DNA from: Pseudocercospora fijiensis CIRAD86
Taxonomy: Eukaryota > Ascomycota > Dothideomycetes > Mycosphaerellales > Mycosphaerellaceae
Assembly: GCF_000340215.1 (NCBI RefSeq)
Contig: NW_006921539.1
Coordinates: forward strand, 3,555,118-3,619,117
Direction of reading: 5' to 3'
Length of the DNA: 64,000 nucleotides
In this document: positions 22,640 through 32,613 of the stretch, in pieces
Numbering within the stretch: the first letter of the stretch is position 1
How the letters are laid out: each line of letters opens with the position of its first letter
Program-made: the position numbers and the translations under genes
Notes under the pieces: generated by a model
Database searches by the model: none
What the model was told of the DNA's origin: nothing
What the model saw: only the letters and a program-made list of their open reading frames with translations

Positions 22640-24391
22640 TCACATCGCAAGCCCCTCCAAATCAATCCCCCCATCCCTCCTCCTCTTCACCCACATCTTC
22701 GCCTTCGGATTCGCAATCATAGCAGTCCCATACTCCACCCACCTCGCCATCCCAGCATCCTCCAACTTGAAATCAAACTTCAAAACCAAATGCACCATCG
22801 CAATCTTGACCTCATTCGCCGCAAAAAACCTTCCGGGACACGCATGTTTGCCGTGCGCGAAACCCAAATGTTCGGGACTCGTGGCGACAAGATGGCGGCG
22901 GTGTCCCATTGTGGGATCGAGGAAGCGGTAGGCGTTAAAGGTTTCCGGGTCTGCGTAGATGGAGGCGGACCACATTTTGTGGGAGGATATGGCTGTGCGG
23001 GCGCCTTGGGAGATTTTGAGGCCGTTGGAGAGGTGGACCGGGGAGGTTGCGGTTCGGTGCATTGTTACTGGGGAGGTGGGGTGTTATGTTTAGTGATTTT
23101 TGAGAGACAGAGAGAGAGAAAAGGGGGGGGGGACTTTTTACCCATGTTGATTGGTTTCAAACGTTGAGTTTCTTTGAGAAAGGAATCGAGGAGATGGAGG
23201 TCGTGGAGGGCGGTTTTTTGCCAGCCGTGTTTTTTTAGGACTGAAATTGCTTCTTCGCGTAAGGGGTTTAGGAGTTCGGGGTGGGTGCCGAGGTTTAGGA
23301 GGGCTTGGAGGAGAAGATCGCTTGTGGTGTGGATTGCGGCTACGGAGAGACTCAGTTGTATGTCGACTTCGTGATACTTCTTCGTTCCGTGGGAGGCGTT
23401 GCGGAACCATTCGATCGCGTCGTCTGGGAGGTTAGGTTTACGACCTTCCTGCTGCGCTGTAGATATCTCTTTGTGTCGTTCGTCGAGGACGGGTTGGAGG
23501 ATTGATGCGGCGGTGCGGTAGTCGCGTCTGACTTTGCGGCACAGTGGGAAGAAGCGCTCCATGGGCCATTGGATGATTCTGGGCATGAATCGACAGATGG
23601 TGCTTGCCATGAAGGCGTCTGTCGTGAACTCCACCGACACGCGAAGCCATTCCGGATCCTCGGCGAAATGAGATGGGAGGAAGATGCGGGTGGAGAGACG
23701 TGCGACCCATTTCAAAATGTCCTTTCTGATATCGATCTCATGCCATTCGTTATCGCTCAAGATCGGATTCCATGTATCGTCGAGACAGGAGGACATTTCT
23801 TTGGAGAGAGCTTTTGTGAACTTGGGGAGACTTCGGGTCAAGCCTGTCATGACCGCCTCTTCGAAAAGGCCTGGAGGCGGGCTCCTGAAAGTTCGAAAAG
23901 TGTCATATTTGGCGAGGAAATGCTTGATGTAACATCAGTGAGAACGTCTTCAACAACTCTCGTGATGCGTACCTCTTCCGTGAATCTCTGGAAAGAAAGC
24001 TCAGACTTCTCGTTGACTGCATCGATCATTTCTGGTGGTAGCATGATGATACGTCCTCCGTCGGTGAGGATCGAGAAGGGTCCTTTGAACTGTTGCCATT
24101 CTCAGCATGAGAAACACATTAGGATCAGGAATAAGATCCACATACCTGGCGAAATCCATCCGAGAGAAGTCTTCTGGCATGCTGAATATAATCTTTCCTG
24201 GCCTTGTAGTTCAAGTTCCACCATTGCGATTTCTTCTCATTGATGGATTCGAAATGCGTACCCCTTGCTCTCAACGACGAGACAATCCAGAACAAGCCAA
24301 GTATAAGCACAAGTACTCCATAGATGATCTCTCGCTGGACATGGAATACACCCTCAGCGAGGCTCTGCCACAGCCGACTCTCTTCGACCAT
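22640..24391 (-). CDS. cytochrome P450 monooxygenase
   Basis: Four exons (24391-24146, 24089-23973, 23922-23142, 23067-22640) join in phase to about 523 residues. The introns are 56, 50 and 74 nt, and the third carries poly-G and GA runs. An N-terminal anchor helix (IIYGVLVLILGLFWIV) places it on the ER. An oxygen-activation I-helix segment reads AAIHTTSD, the K-helix ExxR motif is ETQR near residue 373, a YRF segment represents the PERF region, and the haem loop FAHGKHACPGRFFA puts the thiolate Cys near residue 458. The MLPPEMIDAVN segment in exon 2 resembles ent-kaurene-oxidase-like and CYP68-like fungal P450s, so a terpenoid or other lipophilic substrate is possible. No other secondary-metabolism genes adjoin it. 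The start was chosen as the first Met before the anchor helix. Confidence 0.88.
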
Positions 24392-25112
24392 ATTTGCGAC
24401 TGCACAAAACAGGCAGGGTATTCTCACGGAATGTGAGGTACACTTCACACGCCATTTTGTCGGAAGCAAGCTGGAACTGTGCTCGTACCCAAGAGTAGTG
24501 TATACGAGCTATGCGAGGTGCGAGGTGGAGCCTTCCGTTCTGGACTAGCGATGGTGCGTCCACGAGCCACAAAACTGAATAATCAACTCATGGACTTATG
24601 TGTTCACTCTGGTATACACGAGGAGCCGCGGTGGACCGTTTGCAGGTGCCTAGGGGAATAGCCTGAGGTACAGAGGCAGGCTGTGCCGTTCTTACTGCTC
24701 TGCAGCTATGATAGGGCCCGCGCTCTTCACATGTTAGTCCGCATGCGGTCCATTCGGTGTTTTCAGTGTTTTCTGGAGAATCCGCACGGACACCCATCCC
24801 CATATTCCGGACCAAAGCCGATCTGCAAGGGCACAATTCCTCGGTCACTTCCCCAAGCCTTAGCGGGCCCTAGCAACTCATCGATTCAGAACGAAACTTG
24901 TATAAAGTGAAGCTATTGTATTATCGCATTATTCTGGGGCTTGGGCGGGTAGCTAGGGCCCGGGGAATCCTCGAGCGCAAACTGCCAGTCCTGGCTGTAG
25001 ACAGAGGTATCAGTGACAGTGTACGGCTTACATGTGCATATGCTTGGACTCCGAGTACATGACGTTCGTTGCGCTATTCTCGAGCCTGGGGATATGTCTA
25101 CCCCGCTCTGTG
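24392..25112. other. intergenic, no supported gene
   Basis: Upstream of the P450 and downstream of the dehydrogenase. No family-like frame was found. Confidence 0.5.
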
Positions 25113-26507
25113 CTACGATCGGCTTCCTCGACTTTGATCTGAAATAGTTTTATCGATCAGGCCAGCGAAGAAGTACTGCTGAAGTGCGATGGACGCCATT
25201 GGACACGGATACTGGATCAATTTGCACTTGTCGACGGCATCCGAGAGCTTCGAGCCAACGTCCTTGGCTTCGGGACAATCAGCCAGCGTCCAGCTATCCT
25301 TCTCGAGCATAGCAGGGATGTTCTTGGTAAACATTGCATTCCAGCCGGCAGCTTTACTGATGATCTCGTACATGGTTCTGCGATCCATGCCAAGTTTCTT
25401 GCAGAACGCCATGCCCTCGACAGAAGCCGCAAGATGAATGCCAGCCAGGAGATCTGCGATGGTCTCTTTACTGACCTGATGCGATTTAGTCATGTTGACA
25501 TCGGCTGTAGCCATTTGACCGACAAGATCAGGTTGAGACTTCGGTAGATAAAGCTGTACGAGTGCAGCGTCGTCGACTTTCAGAAGGCCGGCCTTCTCTC
25601 CTTGAAGATATAACTGTTCCGCTGTTGTCACCACTGGAACCGGGAAATGTGCCTTCCTTGCTGTATCTGTCACGATCAAGCAGTCTTTCTGGATGATCGC
25701 TAACGCGCTATACGGATGCCAGTCGGTTTTTAACATGTGCGGTGCCCGGTTCTCGAACATAAAGCTTGCACCATTGGACTGGTTGACATGGTCGGTCACT
25801 GTATGGGTGTTGAGTCCGACTGTGGCGGCCAAGCCCAATGCTTCGGAGGCGGAAATGATGTTGGTCGCGGCCAGAAGTTGATGAACGGTCTTCGTCTTGG
25901 TACCGGCGCTGATGCCCCCCATGCGGTACAGATTGCCTGACATGGCCTGAAGCACTTCCCTGGCCTCGTCAAGGTGCTCCTCAGGTCCGGATTCGAATAT
26001 CGACAAAGTGCCATTTGCAGCTCTAATGGTGCCGCCCGAGACCGGACAATCGAGAAGCTTTACATCTGGTCGGTTGAACTCTTCATCTAGTCTTTTGCGA
26101 AGCTCATGCAAGAAGTCTGGTGGAGTAGTGGAGCAAAGTATGAAAGTCTTGCCCTGACCAAGACCTTTGATTACACAATCATCGCCCTCAAAAAGCAAGC
26201 TGGAGTTCTGAGCTGAATTTGCCACCATGGATACGAAAAAGTCTGCATTTTGGGCCGCCTCTTTGGGAGTCTTTGCCGGCTTGCCTGAGGAAAGGGGAAG
26301 GTGTCAGCACAATACATGACGGGCGACCTCTCACGCACGCCTAATGCTTTCATAGAACTTACCTCCAGCCTCAACGAAGCTATCTACGAGGGGCTGATAG
26401 ACATCGAATCCAGTGACTTCAAAGCCTTCCTTGACCAGATTCTTCGCCATGCCGCCTCCCATGGCACCCAGGCCGGCAAAGCCAATGCGAGGCTTCGTGG
26501 AGGACAT
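25113..26507 (-). CDS. beta-hydroxyacid dehydrogenase (3-hydroxyisobutyrate dehydrogenase family)
   Basis: Two exons (26507-26363 and 26284-25113) flank a 78-nt intron with a GTAAGT donor and CCTCAG acceptor. They give about 438 residues. The N-terminus KPRIGFAGLGAMGGGMAKNL is the NAD(P)-binding Rossmann loop (GLGAMG at residues 12-17). The substrate motif DCPVSGGT follows, and a KTVHQLLAATNI helix contains the catalytic Lys. The protein is longer than the usual 290-300 residues because a second alpha-helical dimerisation-type domain follows (GIHLAASVEGMAFCKKLGMD then AAGWNAMF). This layout is the N-terminal portion of the larger fungal LtnD-like multidomain proteins, here apparently freestanding. 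A role in oxidation of four-carbon acid sugars or 3-hydroxyacids is inferred from family only. Confidence 0.82.
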
Positions 26508-27432
26508 GCTGGTCTCGATAGCTGTTTCTGTATGTCCTTGGTCTTTCACGTGTCGATGCCGCTCTTCTTGATCTCTAACAGTTCTGATACTGGTGCTGGT
26601 GCCAACTTTTCTATGCGGTGTATAGTTCAGGCTTTCGGATTAAGCGCCTCTTGGCCGACTTCGGTCTTTGTCGTCAGGAACACCAAGTATCTTGCATCTT
26701 TCGCTCAAACACCGAGTTGGCTTGCAGATGCCGCAAAAAGTGGGCAGTAGTGAGCACGAATCGGCTGCTATTGTCCCGCACGCGGCTAAAGACGTTTGTG
26801 ACTGCCCCTCATGTTCCGAGCTCTTTCTGAAGCATTCTTTTGCCATCATCACTACATGTGCTCAAGATGTCGAGCCGCTTGGGAAGCTTCAGGTTGAGGG
26901 CCGAGAGGACGGTGATGGCTTCGTCCAAAGGCGCATGATACAGTAAGCCGACTGCAACAATGGCAAGCAGCGCTCTCTGGCCGTACAGTAGACGCGGACG
27001 GCGTAGTTTCTTAGGCCAGAAGGCCACGACAGCCGCCGGCATTATCCGAGCCCCATACTGGCGTTTGAGTGAGTATTGTCAAAGTGCCCCAGTACAGTAT
27101 TGGACGGTATGGATGCCTCGCAAGCATACCAAAACAAAAACAACCACCTCGCTATCGGATCCTCGTGCGCACGTGAGAAAACCTTACCATCCATGACGTC
27201 CGGGTCTTACCGAAATACGCCGCCGCTATACCCAATCTCGCAATGCGTGCCGTCCCAGAGAGCGCATCTCTCCACCCACCAGTCCTTGGGAAGAACAACA
27301 AGCGTCGAAAAGCCTCCTAGAATATCGTTCCTCCACAGTCCGCTTCACTCAACATCTCGCACATGGCTCTCGCACGAGCGTCCCATCTTGGTCCTGCACT
27401 TGGCATGGTGCGACTGTAGACAACCTCAGAAT
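26508..27432. other. intergenic, no supported gene
   Basis: This region lies upstream of the dehydrogenase. Frames here show no domain similarity, and I could not find upstream exons for the RTA1-like fragment that follows. Confidence 0.4.
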
Positions 27433-27630
27433 GAGATTTTGAGGATTGAGGGTTTGTTTATTGGGTTGGATAGTGTTCCGTGCGGGATTGCGAGTTTGGG
27501 GTTGAATTTTTGGCATCCTGGGTGGTGTTTGCCGAGGGAGGAGGAGGAGGAGAGGGAGCGGGATGGGATGGGCGAGAAGATGGGGAGTGGGAGTGGGAGT
27601 GATGAGGAAAGTGGTATTGCGAGAAAGTAG
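27433..27630 (+). pseudogene. possible C-terminal exon remnant of an RTA1-like membrane protein
   Basis: After a possible CCTCAG acceptor ending at 27,432, the frame reads NEILRIEGLFIGLDSVP and then a hydrophobic stretch ending NFWHPGWCLP. It continues into an acidic and basic tail of about 30 residues and ends at 27,630. The pattern of one hydrophobic helix followed by HPG and a charged tail resembles the last membrane helix of fungal RTA1/RSB1 lipid-exporter-like proteins. I found none of the six preceding helices upstream, so this is a remnant or a chance resemblance. Codons are strongly G/T-ending, like the 3' ends of several true genes nearby. Confidence 0.3.
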
Positions 27631-28105
27631 ATTTGCTGCTTTGGGATGAGTGACGAGGTTGTGTGAGATTGCTTGGGTGTAATTTGTAGCTTTGAACTGT
27701 GATAGATGAGGCTGGATAATGCATATGCATATGTGTGAATGACAGATCACAGTTGATGTTGTGTGTGCTATCTTCGTGTCCTCCATTCCACTTAGATCTA
27801 GATCGTGTTGGAACGAAGCTTGCTTTTCTGGTTGAATTCTGGTTGAAAGCAGCGCACCACCCGATGCAGAGCGACTGATAATTATACTCCTTCTGCACTT
27901 TCCCTCTTAACCTAATATGACCACCTTTTCCTCGCCCGGTTGAATGGGGTATCTCAATGCTCAAAAATTTATCCCAAGAACGCCGGTATTTCTGTTCGCC
28001 CGGCCTCTTGTTGAAGAAGCCGAAACACATAAAACTCCTCGCTAAATGCCCAACGAACTCCATGTCGAAGCGATCTTTTCGCTTCCCTCTCTTCCACTCT
28101 ATCAT

Positions 28106-30052
28106 CTAATGCTTCAGCGTGCTGTTGGAGCTCGCCTTATCTGCGCCGTTCACGACGTTGTTGCCATCCGGAACGCCATTGGTCGCAGGCTTCTCGTGGT
28201 TGTGTGTGTGTCCACTGACGCCGTTGAAACCATTCATGCCATTCACGCCATTTGTGTATGCGACTTCGTCAAGGCCTGACACCTTGAGTCCATCAAAAAT
28301 GGGAAAGATGCCTTGCTGCTGGCGGAAGTCGTTGTGAACAATATTGACCAGAAACCAGCTTTGTGTGATTTCCTTGATCAGCTTCCTGCTTTCACTGCCT
28401 TCTTCATAGCACTTGCTCCATTCCATACCGAGATGGTAGAATTCATCGCGCCATGCGAGGAAGGATACTGTCTCAACAATTGTCGGCTGCACAATCTCTT
28501 TGCCAGGGAAGACGCCCCAAGTGACAGCATTGGGCCCTCCATCGGTGGGAGCATTGGTCTTGAGCTCGCCATTGCAGTTCACTGCGTAGTACGTGATGTC
28601 TGGGTCCTGCTCCATGCGCCGGATTACCGTGCCAATGAGGTCTGGTGAGACCAAAACCTCAAGGTACTGCTTTTGATAGACGTAGCCATTTCTCGGACCC
28701 CAGCCGTAGACTGGATGAGAGGACTTGACGCCATCTACAGCAGGTTGCGAGTTAATGGTCAAGAGTCCGCGGCTATTGAGGGCGACCAAGTCATTGACCA
28801 GAGTGTTGGCCTCTTCGTTGATTGGCGCTTCTGACCAAGGCAAGCTTTCGACTTTACCACGCATGTAACCAACGAACAAATTCACAATGTCCTTGATGGT
28901 CTTCGGCTCACCCCAGATCTTGCGATTGTTCTCATTGGTGCCCTTCAAGCCGATGCCGTACTCGTCGAGGCCACCGAAAGCAGGCGATCTGCTATCACCC
29001 CAACGTCCGTTCGGAAATTCATCCCAGTCCTGAGTACGTGCAACATACGCCCGGTTTCTATTTCTCCAGAAAATGGGTCGGACGTTCTCGTCTCGTCTGT
29101 TGAGTCCCAACGATTGACGCCATGGCAGAGGCTTGATGTCTGGATGCGGACTTTCGGCAGGAGGTGTCAGATCAAGTTTCTCCAGCACCATTCTGACTGC
29201 AGCTGCCAGGTTCATGGTATAGAAGTGCAAGTGCATGATGCCAGAGTCCATGAGTCTCCGGCAGAACTCTACAATGAGGTCACAGCCGGCGTCACGAACC
29301 GCGCTGTCGTCGTTCTTAATCGGTTCAAGCACCTCAAGCCATTGAGGAGGAATGCGGGCTTTGCTCCAGTTTGCTCGCCTCAAAAATGCTGCATATGTCG
29401 AGATTGGCATGATTCCTGGAATGATGGGTACGGATTCCGGGATGCCCGCAGCGCGCACCTTCTTGACCCAGTCGATAAAAATGTCGGCATCGTAGCACAT
29501 TTGAGTGACAATGAATGTTCCACCAGCATCCACTTTCTCCTTCAAGTATTTGATGTGCTCGTCCGCGCTCGTGGTGTCATCCACGCCTTCCGGATATCCT
29601 GCTACGCCAATGTCGAAATGGCCGCCGTACGTCTTCTTGATGTACTTGATCAAATCCAAAGCATATCGGAAATTGCCATCCTTGGCCTCCCACTTTTCTT
29701 GCTCTCTAGGCGGATCACCTCTGAGGGCCAGAATGTTCGTACATCCCGCCTTGTATGCTTCTTGCAATGCGTTGTCAATCTTACTCCTCTCCATGTCCGT
29801 GCATGTGAGATGCATGCATGTCTCCAGTCCGTAGGCTGATTGCGCCACTTTCACCATCTCGCAAGTCAGCGAAGAGTGACGTCCTCCAGCGCCCCAGGTG
29901 ATATCAATGAAAGCCGGTCCCAGCGCGTGCATCATATCCATACGGTCGTACAGATTCTGCACACCTTGGGCAGTCTTCGGCGGGAAATATTCGAAGGAGC
30001 ATGTGTGCTGGCCCTTGGCATGGGCAGCCGCCAGCTTCTCTGAGATATGCAT
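28106..30052 (-). CDS. MET13: methylenetetrahydrofolate reductase (Met13-type)
   Basis: A single exon of 648 residues. The frame is open further upstream but meets a stop, and the ATG at 30052 (MHISEKLAAAHAKGQHT) matches the conserved start of fungal enzymes. The N-terminal TIM barrel shows FEYFPPKTAQGVQNLYDRM, then FIDITWGAGGRHS, a CMHLTCTDM strand and LALRGDPPREQ, the flavin- and folate-site signatures. GFAGYPEG-like residues (VAGYPEGVDD) and PIIPGIMPI follow. The C-terminal regulatory domain (from about residue 330) contains RKIWGEPKT and VNCNGELKTN, which binds S-adenosylmethionine in eukaryotic enzymes. The enzyme reduces 5,10-methylene-THF to 5-methyl-THF for methionine synthesis. The last 45 residues are an Asn/Gly-rich low-complexity extension beyond the conserved end. 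Confidence 0.95.
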   Translation of the reverse strand: MHISEKLAAAHAKGQHTCSFEYFPPKTAQGVQNLYDRMDMMHALGPAFIDITWGAGGRHSSLTCEMVKVAQSAYGLETCMHLTCTDMERSKIDNALQEAYKAGCTNILALRGDPPREQEKWEAKDGNFRYALDLIKYIKKTYGGHFDIGVAGYPEGVDDTTSADEHIKYLKEKVDAGGTFIVTQMCYDADIFIDWVKKVRAAGIPESVPIIPGIMPISTYAAFLRRANWSKARIPPQWLEVLEPIKNDDSAVRDAGCDLIVEFCRRLMDSGIMHLHFYTMNLAAAVRMVLEKLDLTPPAESPHPDIKPLPWRQSLGLNRRDENVRPIFWRNRNRAYVARTQDWDEFPNGRWGDSRSPAFGGLDEYGIGLKGTNENNRKIWGEPKTIKDIVNLFVGYMRGKVESLPWSEAPINEEANTLVNDLVALNSRGLLTINSQPAVDGVKSSHPVYGWGPRNGYVYQKQYLEVLVSPDLIGTVIRRMEQDPDITYYAVNCNGELKTNAPTDGGPNAVTWGVFPGKEIVQPTIVETVSFLAWRDEFYHLGMEWSKCYEEGSESRKLIKEITQSWFLVNIVHNDFRQQQGIFPIFDGLKVSGLDEVAYTNGVNGMNGFNGVSGHTHNHEKPATNGVPDGNNVVNGADKASSNSTLKH

Positions 30053-31054
30053 GGCGCTTCGTTCTCCAACGAGTTCGGGTGAGGGGGGGCTGGGCGCGGA
30101 TGGAGTATCTGGAGTGCAGCCTAGCAATCAAGCGAGGGTGGCTGTAGAAGAAGCAGTGTCAGTTGAGGCCTCCAAAAAGTCCCTCAAGTGCTCAGAATGG
30201 TATAGCGGCAGATGTGCATACACCCTCGTCTACCAAGTATGTGATTTTGGTAGACAGGTATGGGACGAACATACCGCGTGGCCTATGGGGATGTTCGTGC
30301 AGAGAAGCAGAGTCAATGCCACTACGATTGTTCGGATTCTTTCTTTCAGCACAGAACAAGACGGAGCGAGTGCTTCTCTGAGTGCGACTTGTATTCGACC
30401 AATTCCTGTCCGTTGTACAATGACATTACGCAGGACTACTGGGTCAAGCTTTGCAGTACGAGGCAGATGGTGGGAAAATTCATGTTGTTGCAGTGGGAAT
30501 GGGGGAATGAACAATTGAAGAAAAGAGGGAACTTTGATGAGCTCTTCGTCTGCGGTGAGTCTGCGCCCGCTTGATCCTTGCTCGACATCCCCACCACGTC
30601 CGAACCTTATTTTACCCTGATTATTTTTGAACATCCATCCTCGTCGTCATTGACATCTTCGGCCTGGTCCTGCTCCTCAACATTGGCCATTCGCTGCTCA
30701 TCATTATTGACACATTCTAGATGCCGCGTTTCGCCTCGGACTATCTCGAAGACCGGAAGCAAGGGATGGCACGCGCGTGTAGAATTGATACTCTTTCAGC
30801 TGACAACTAGAATCGTTGAACTCATCAAGGAGATGTCTTTCGTCAACGGGCTCTAGCCTACTCGAAATATGCTATCTATCAGCACGCGATTGCGGTGCTC
30901 CAAAGCCCAAATGATGGTCGTCGATTTGGACCAGATTCGGCTGGTACTAGTCTTCATTCCGGTATACAGCATCATAGCGAGGCCGCGGCCGTAAATTCAT
31001 ACCGCTAAATACCACCAAGCGTGCGCATGCACTACAAATCGTTCATGCTACAAT
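30053..31054. other. intergenic, no supported gene
   Basis: This is the leader and promoter of the MTHFR gene and the downstream region of the SDR gene. Several short overlapping frames lack family similarity. Confidence 0.5.
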
Positions 31055-31936
31055 CTAAGCAGCAGCACAATGGCCCCCATCAACCCTCAAATCCGCCCCG
31101 GTCATCCAAGCACTACCCGGCGCCAAAAGGAAGATCGCAGGCGCCTTGAAATCCTCAGGAGCACCCAATCTTCCCAGCAAAGCACCCGCCATCCACGTCT
31201 TCTCAATCCCCGGTTCCTGCTTCAGCAACGCATCCGTCATCGCAGTTCGGATATACCCCGGAGAAAGCGTATTAATCCGAATCCCATGCTGTCCGATTTC
31301 CTGCGCCATAGATCTACACAATTGGTGAACGGCGGCTTTGCTCGTGTTGTAAGCGGTGCAATACAGACTCCTATTCGCGACTTGTCCGGACATGGATGCG
31401 ATGAGGACGATCGAGCCTTTGATATGATTCTGAACAAAAAGTTTGGCCGCGTGTTTTGCTGTCAGGAATGTTCCGGTGACGTTGACGTTTAACATGCGGT
31501 TGAAGTCTTCGACCGGGTATTCGAGGACTGGGGTCTTTTGTTGGATGCCGGCGCACGCGATGATGCCGGAGAAGGGTGCGTTGCGAGACGCGGCTGAGTT
31601 TGAGATTTCTTCGAGAGTGCTCTGGACTTGGCTTTCTTGGGTGATGTCGCATATGCCGTAGGTTGCTGTGAGGCCGGACTTCTTGGCCATGGACTGTAAT
31701 TGCGACCATTCCTGGGCTGCAGGCTCTGGGAGGACGTCCAAGCATGCGACATTCCCGCCAGCTTCGACGACTGCGGTTGCGAGAGTAATTCCAAGCCCTC
31801 GGCCACCACCTGTCACCACGATAGTCTGCCCGGCTAATGAGAAGAGGTTCGGTGAAGGGGCGTTGGCTTGTGTGATGTTTGATTCTGGTTGATGTGCTAC
31901 TGTTGCAAGGTCGCTAACGATAGCTGCTGGAGCCAT
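31055..31936 (-). CDS. short-chain dehydrogenase/reductase, polyol or sugar type
   Basis: A single exon of 293 residues starts at the ATG at 31936. Classical SDR features are all present: the cofactor loop TGGGRGLG at residues 42-49, an acidic Asp at the end of beta-2 (CLDV, about 67), CDI at beta-4, ACAG at about 127-130, catalytic Ser near 181-183, and Y196 with K200 (YNTSK). The C-terminal part has SPGYIRTAMTD and ends in GADLRVDGGHC. The Asp after beta-2 suggests NAD(H) preference. The overall pattern resembles fungal D-arabinitol dehydrogenase and sorbose-reductase-like SDRs. It is transcribed divergently from the dihydroxyacetone-synthase-like gene across 677 bp, which is consistent with a joint role in sugar or polyol metabolism, though this is inferred from position. 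Confidence 0.88.
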   Translation of the reverse strand: MAPAAIVSDLATVAHQPESNITQANAPSPNLFSLAGQTIVVTGGGRGLGITLATAVVEAGGNVACLDVLPEPAAQEWSQLQSMAKKSGLTATYGICDITQESQVQSTLEEISNSAASRNAPFSGIIACAGIQQKTPVLEYPVEDFNRMLNVNVTGTFLTAKHAAKLFVQNHIKGSIVLIASMSGQVANRSLYCTAYNTSKAAVHQLCRSMAQEIGQHGIRINTLSPGYIRTAMTDALLKQEPGIEKTWMAGALLGRLGAPEDFKAPAIFLLAPGSAWMTGADLRVDGGHCAAA

Positions 31937-32613
31937 TCTGATGCTGGAAGAAGTTTTTAGTGTTGGCGATAGATTCTGCTTTGGATGAAGAAAGAAGAGA
32001 GAAGTTTGAAGAGCTTGGCAAGATGGACGTATCTGTAATCTTTCGACCAGCGTACCTGGACCTTTCGTGACCTACACCAAGTTAGTGGGTCAGTCTGGAA
32101 GCGCAATTCTTTCTTTGCCGCGAACCGCCGTGGGTGATGAAAAGTTGTCGTGGCAGAATTGAAAATTGAAAACAAGGCCGTGGGAGTTGTTTCACCAGGT
32201 CTCGGCCGAAAGGGGCAAGCCGGAACGCAACGCAGCCTGTCAGCGCTTGCAATTTCCCTCTGCGCTGACTTGGCAGTCAGCAACGTCCCACTTGGCCGAC
32301 GCGATGTTGTTGCCAGCTTCCACTCGAGCTTTTCCACCTGACGAGTAATAATTGCGTTGTACATTCTTCCTTGTACATGGCCAGACACGAGTCTGATGTG
32401 ATAGAGTTCTGTGACCTAACGAAGCTCCAGTCGGAGCCACCATGTGACGTATATTAAGAGTGCTGCTCAATCCCTGCTACACACCCCATTGCAGCATCAC
32501 CTCCTCACCTCTGTTATTGCTTCTTCCAACTTCATATTTCTTCGGCGCGATTGGATATTTCGGGACAGACCACCTGCTACGATTAAGGAAACCTAGAATT
32601 TACAGCATACAGC
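31937..32613. promoter_or_regulatory. shared divergent promoter region, SDR and transketolase-like genes
   Basis: The 677 bp between the two start codons must hold both promoters. On the transketolase side a TGACGTAT sequence (32,445-32,452), which fits an ATF/CREB-type site, overlaps an ATATTAAG TATA-like element at about 32,450. It is followed by a C/T-rich tract (32,480-32,560) typical of fungal transcription starts. The sites are read by eye and are not tested. Confidence 0.35.
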
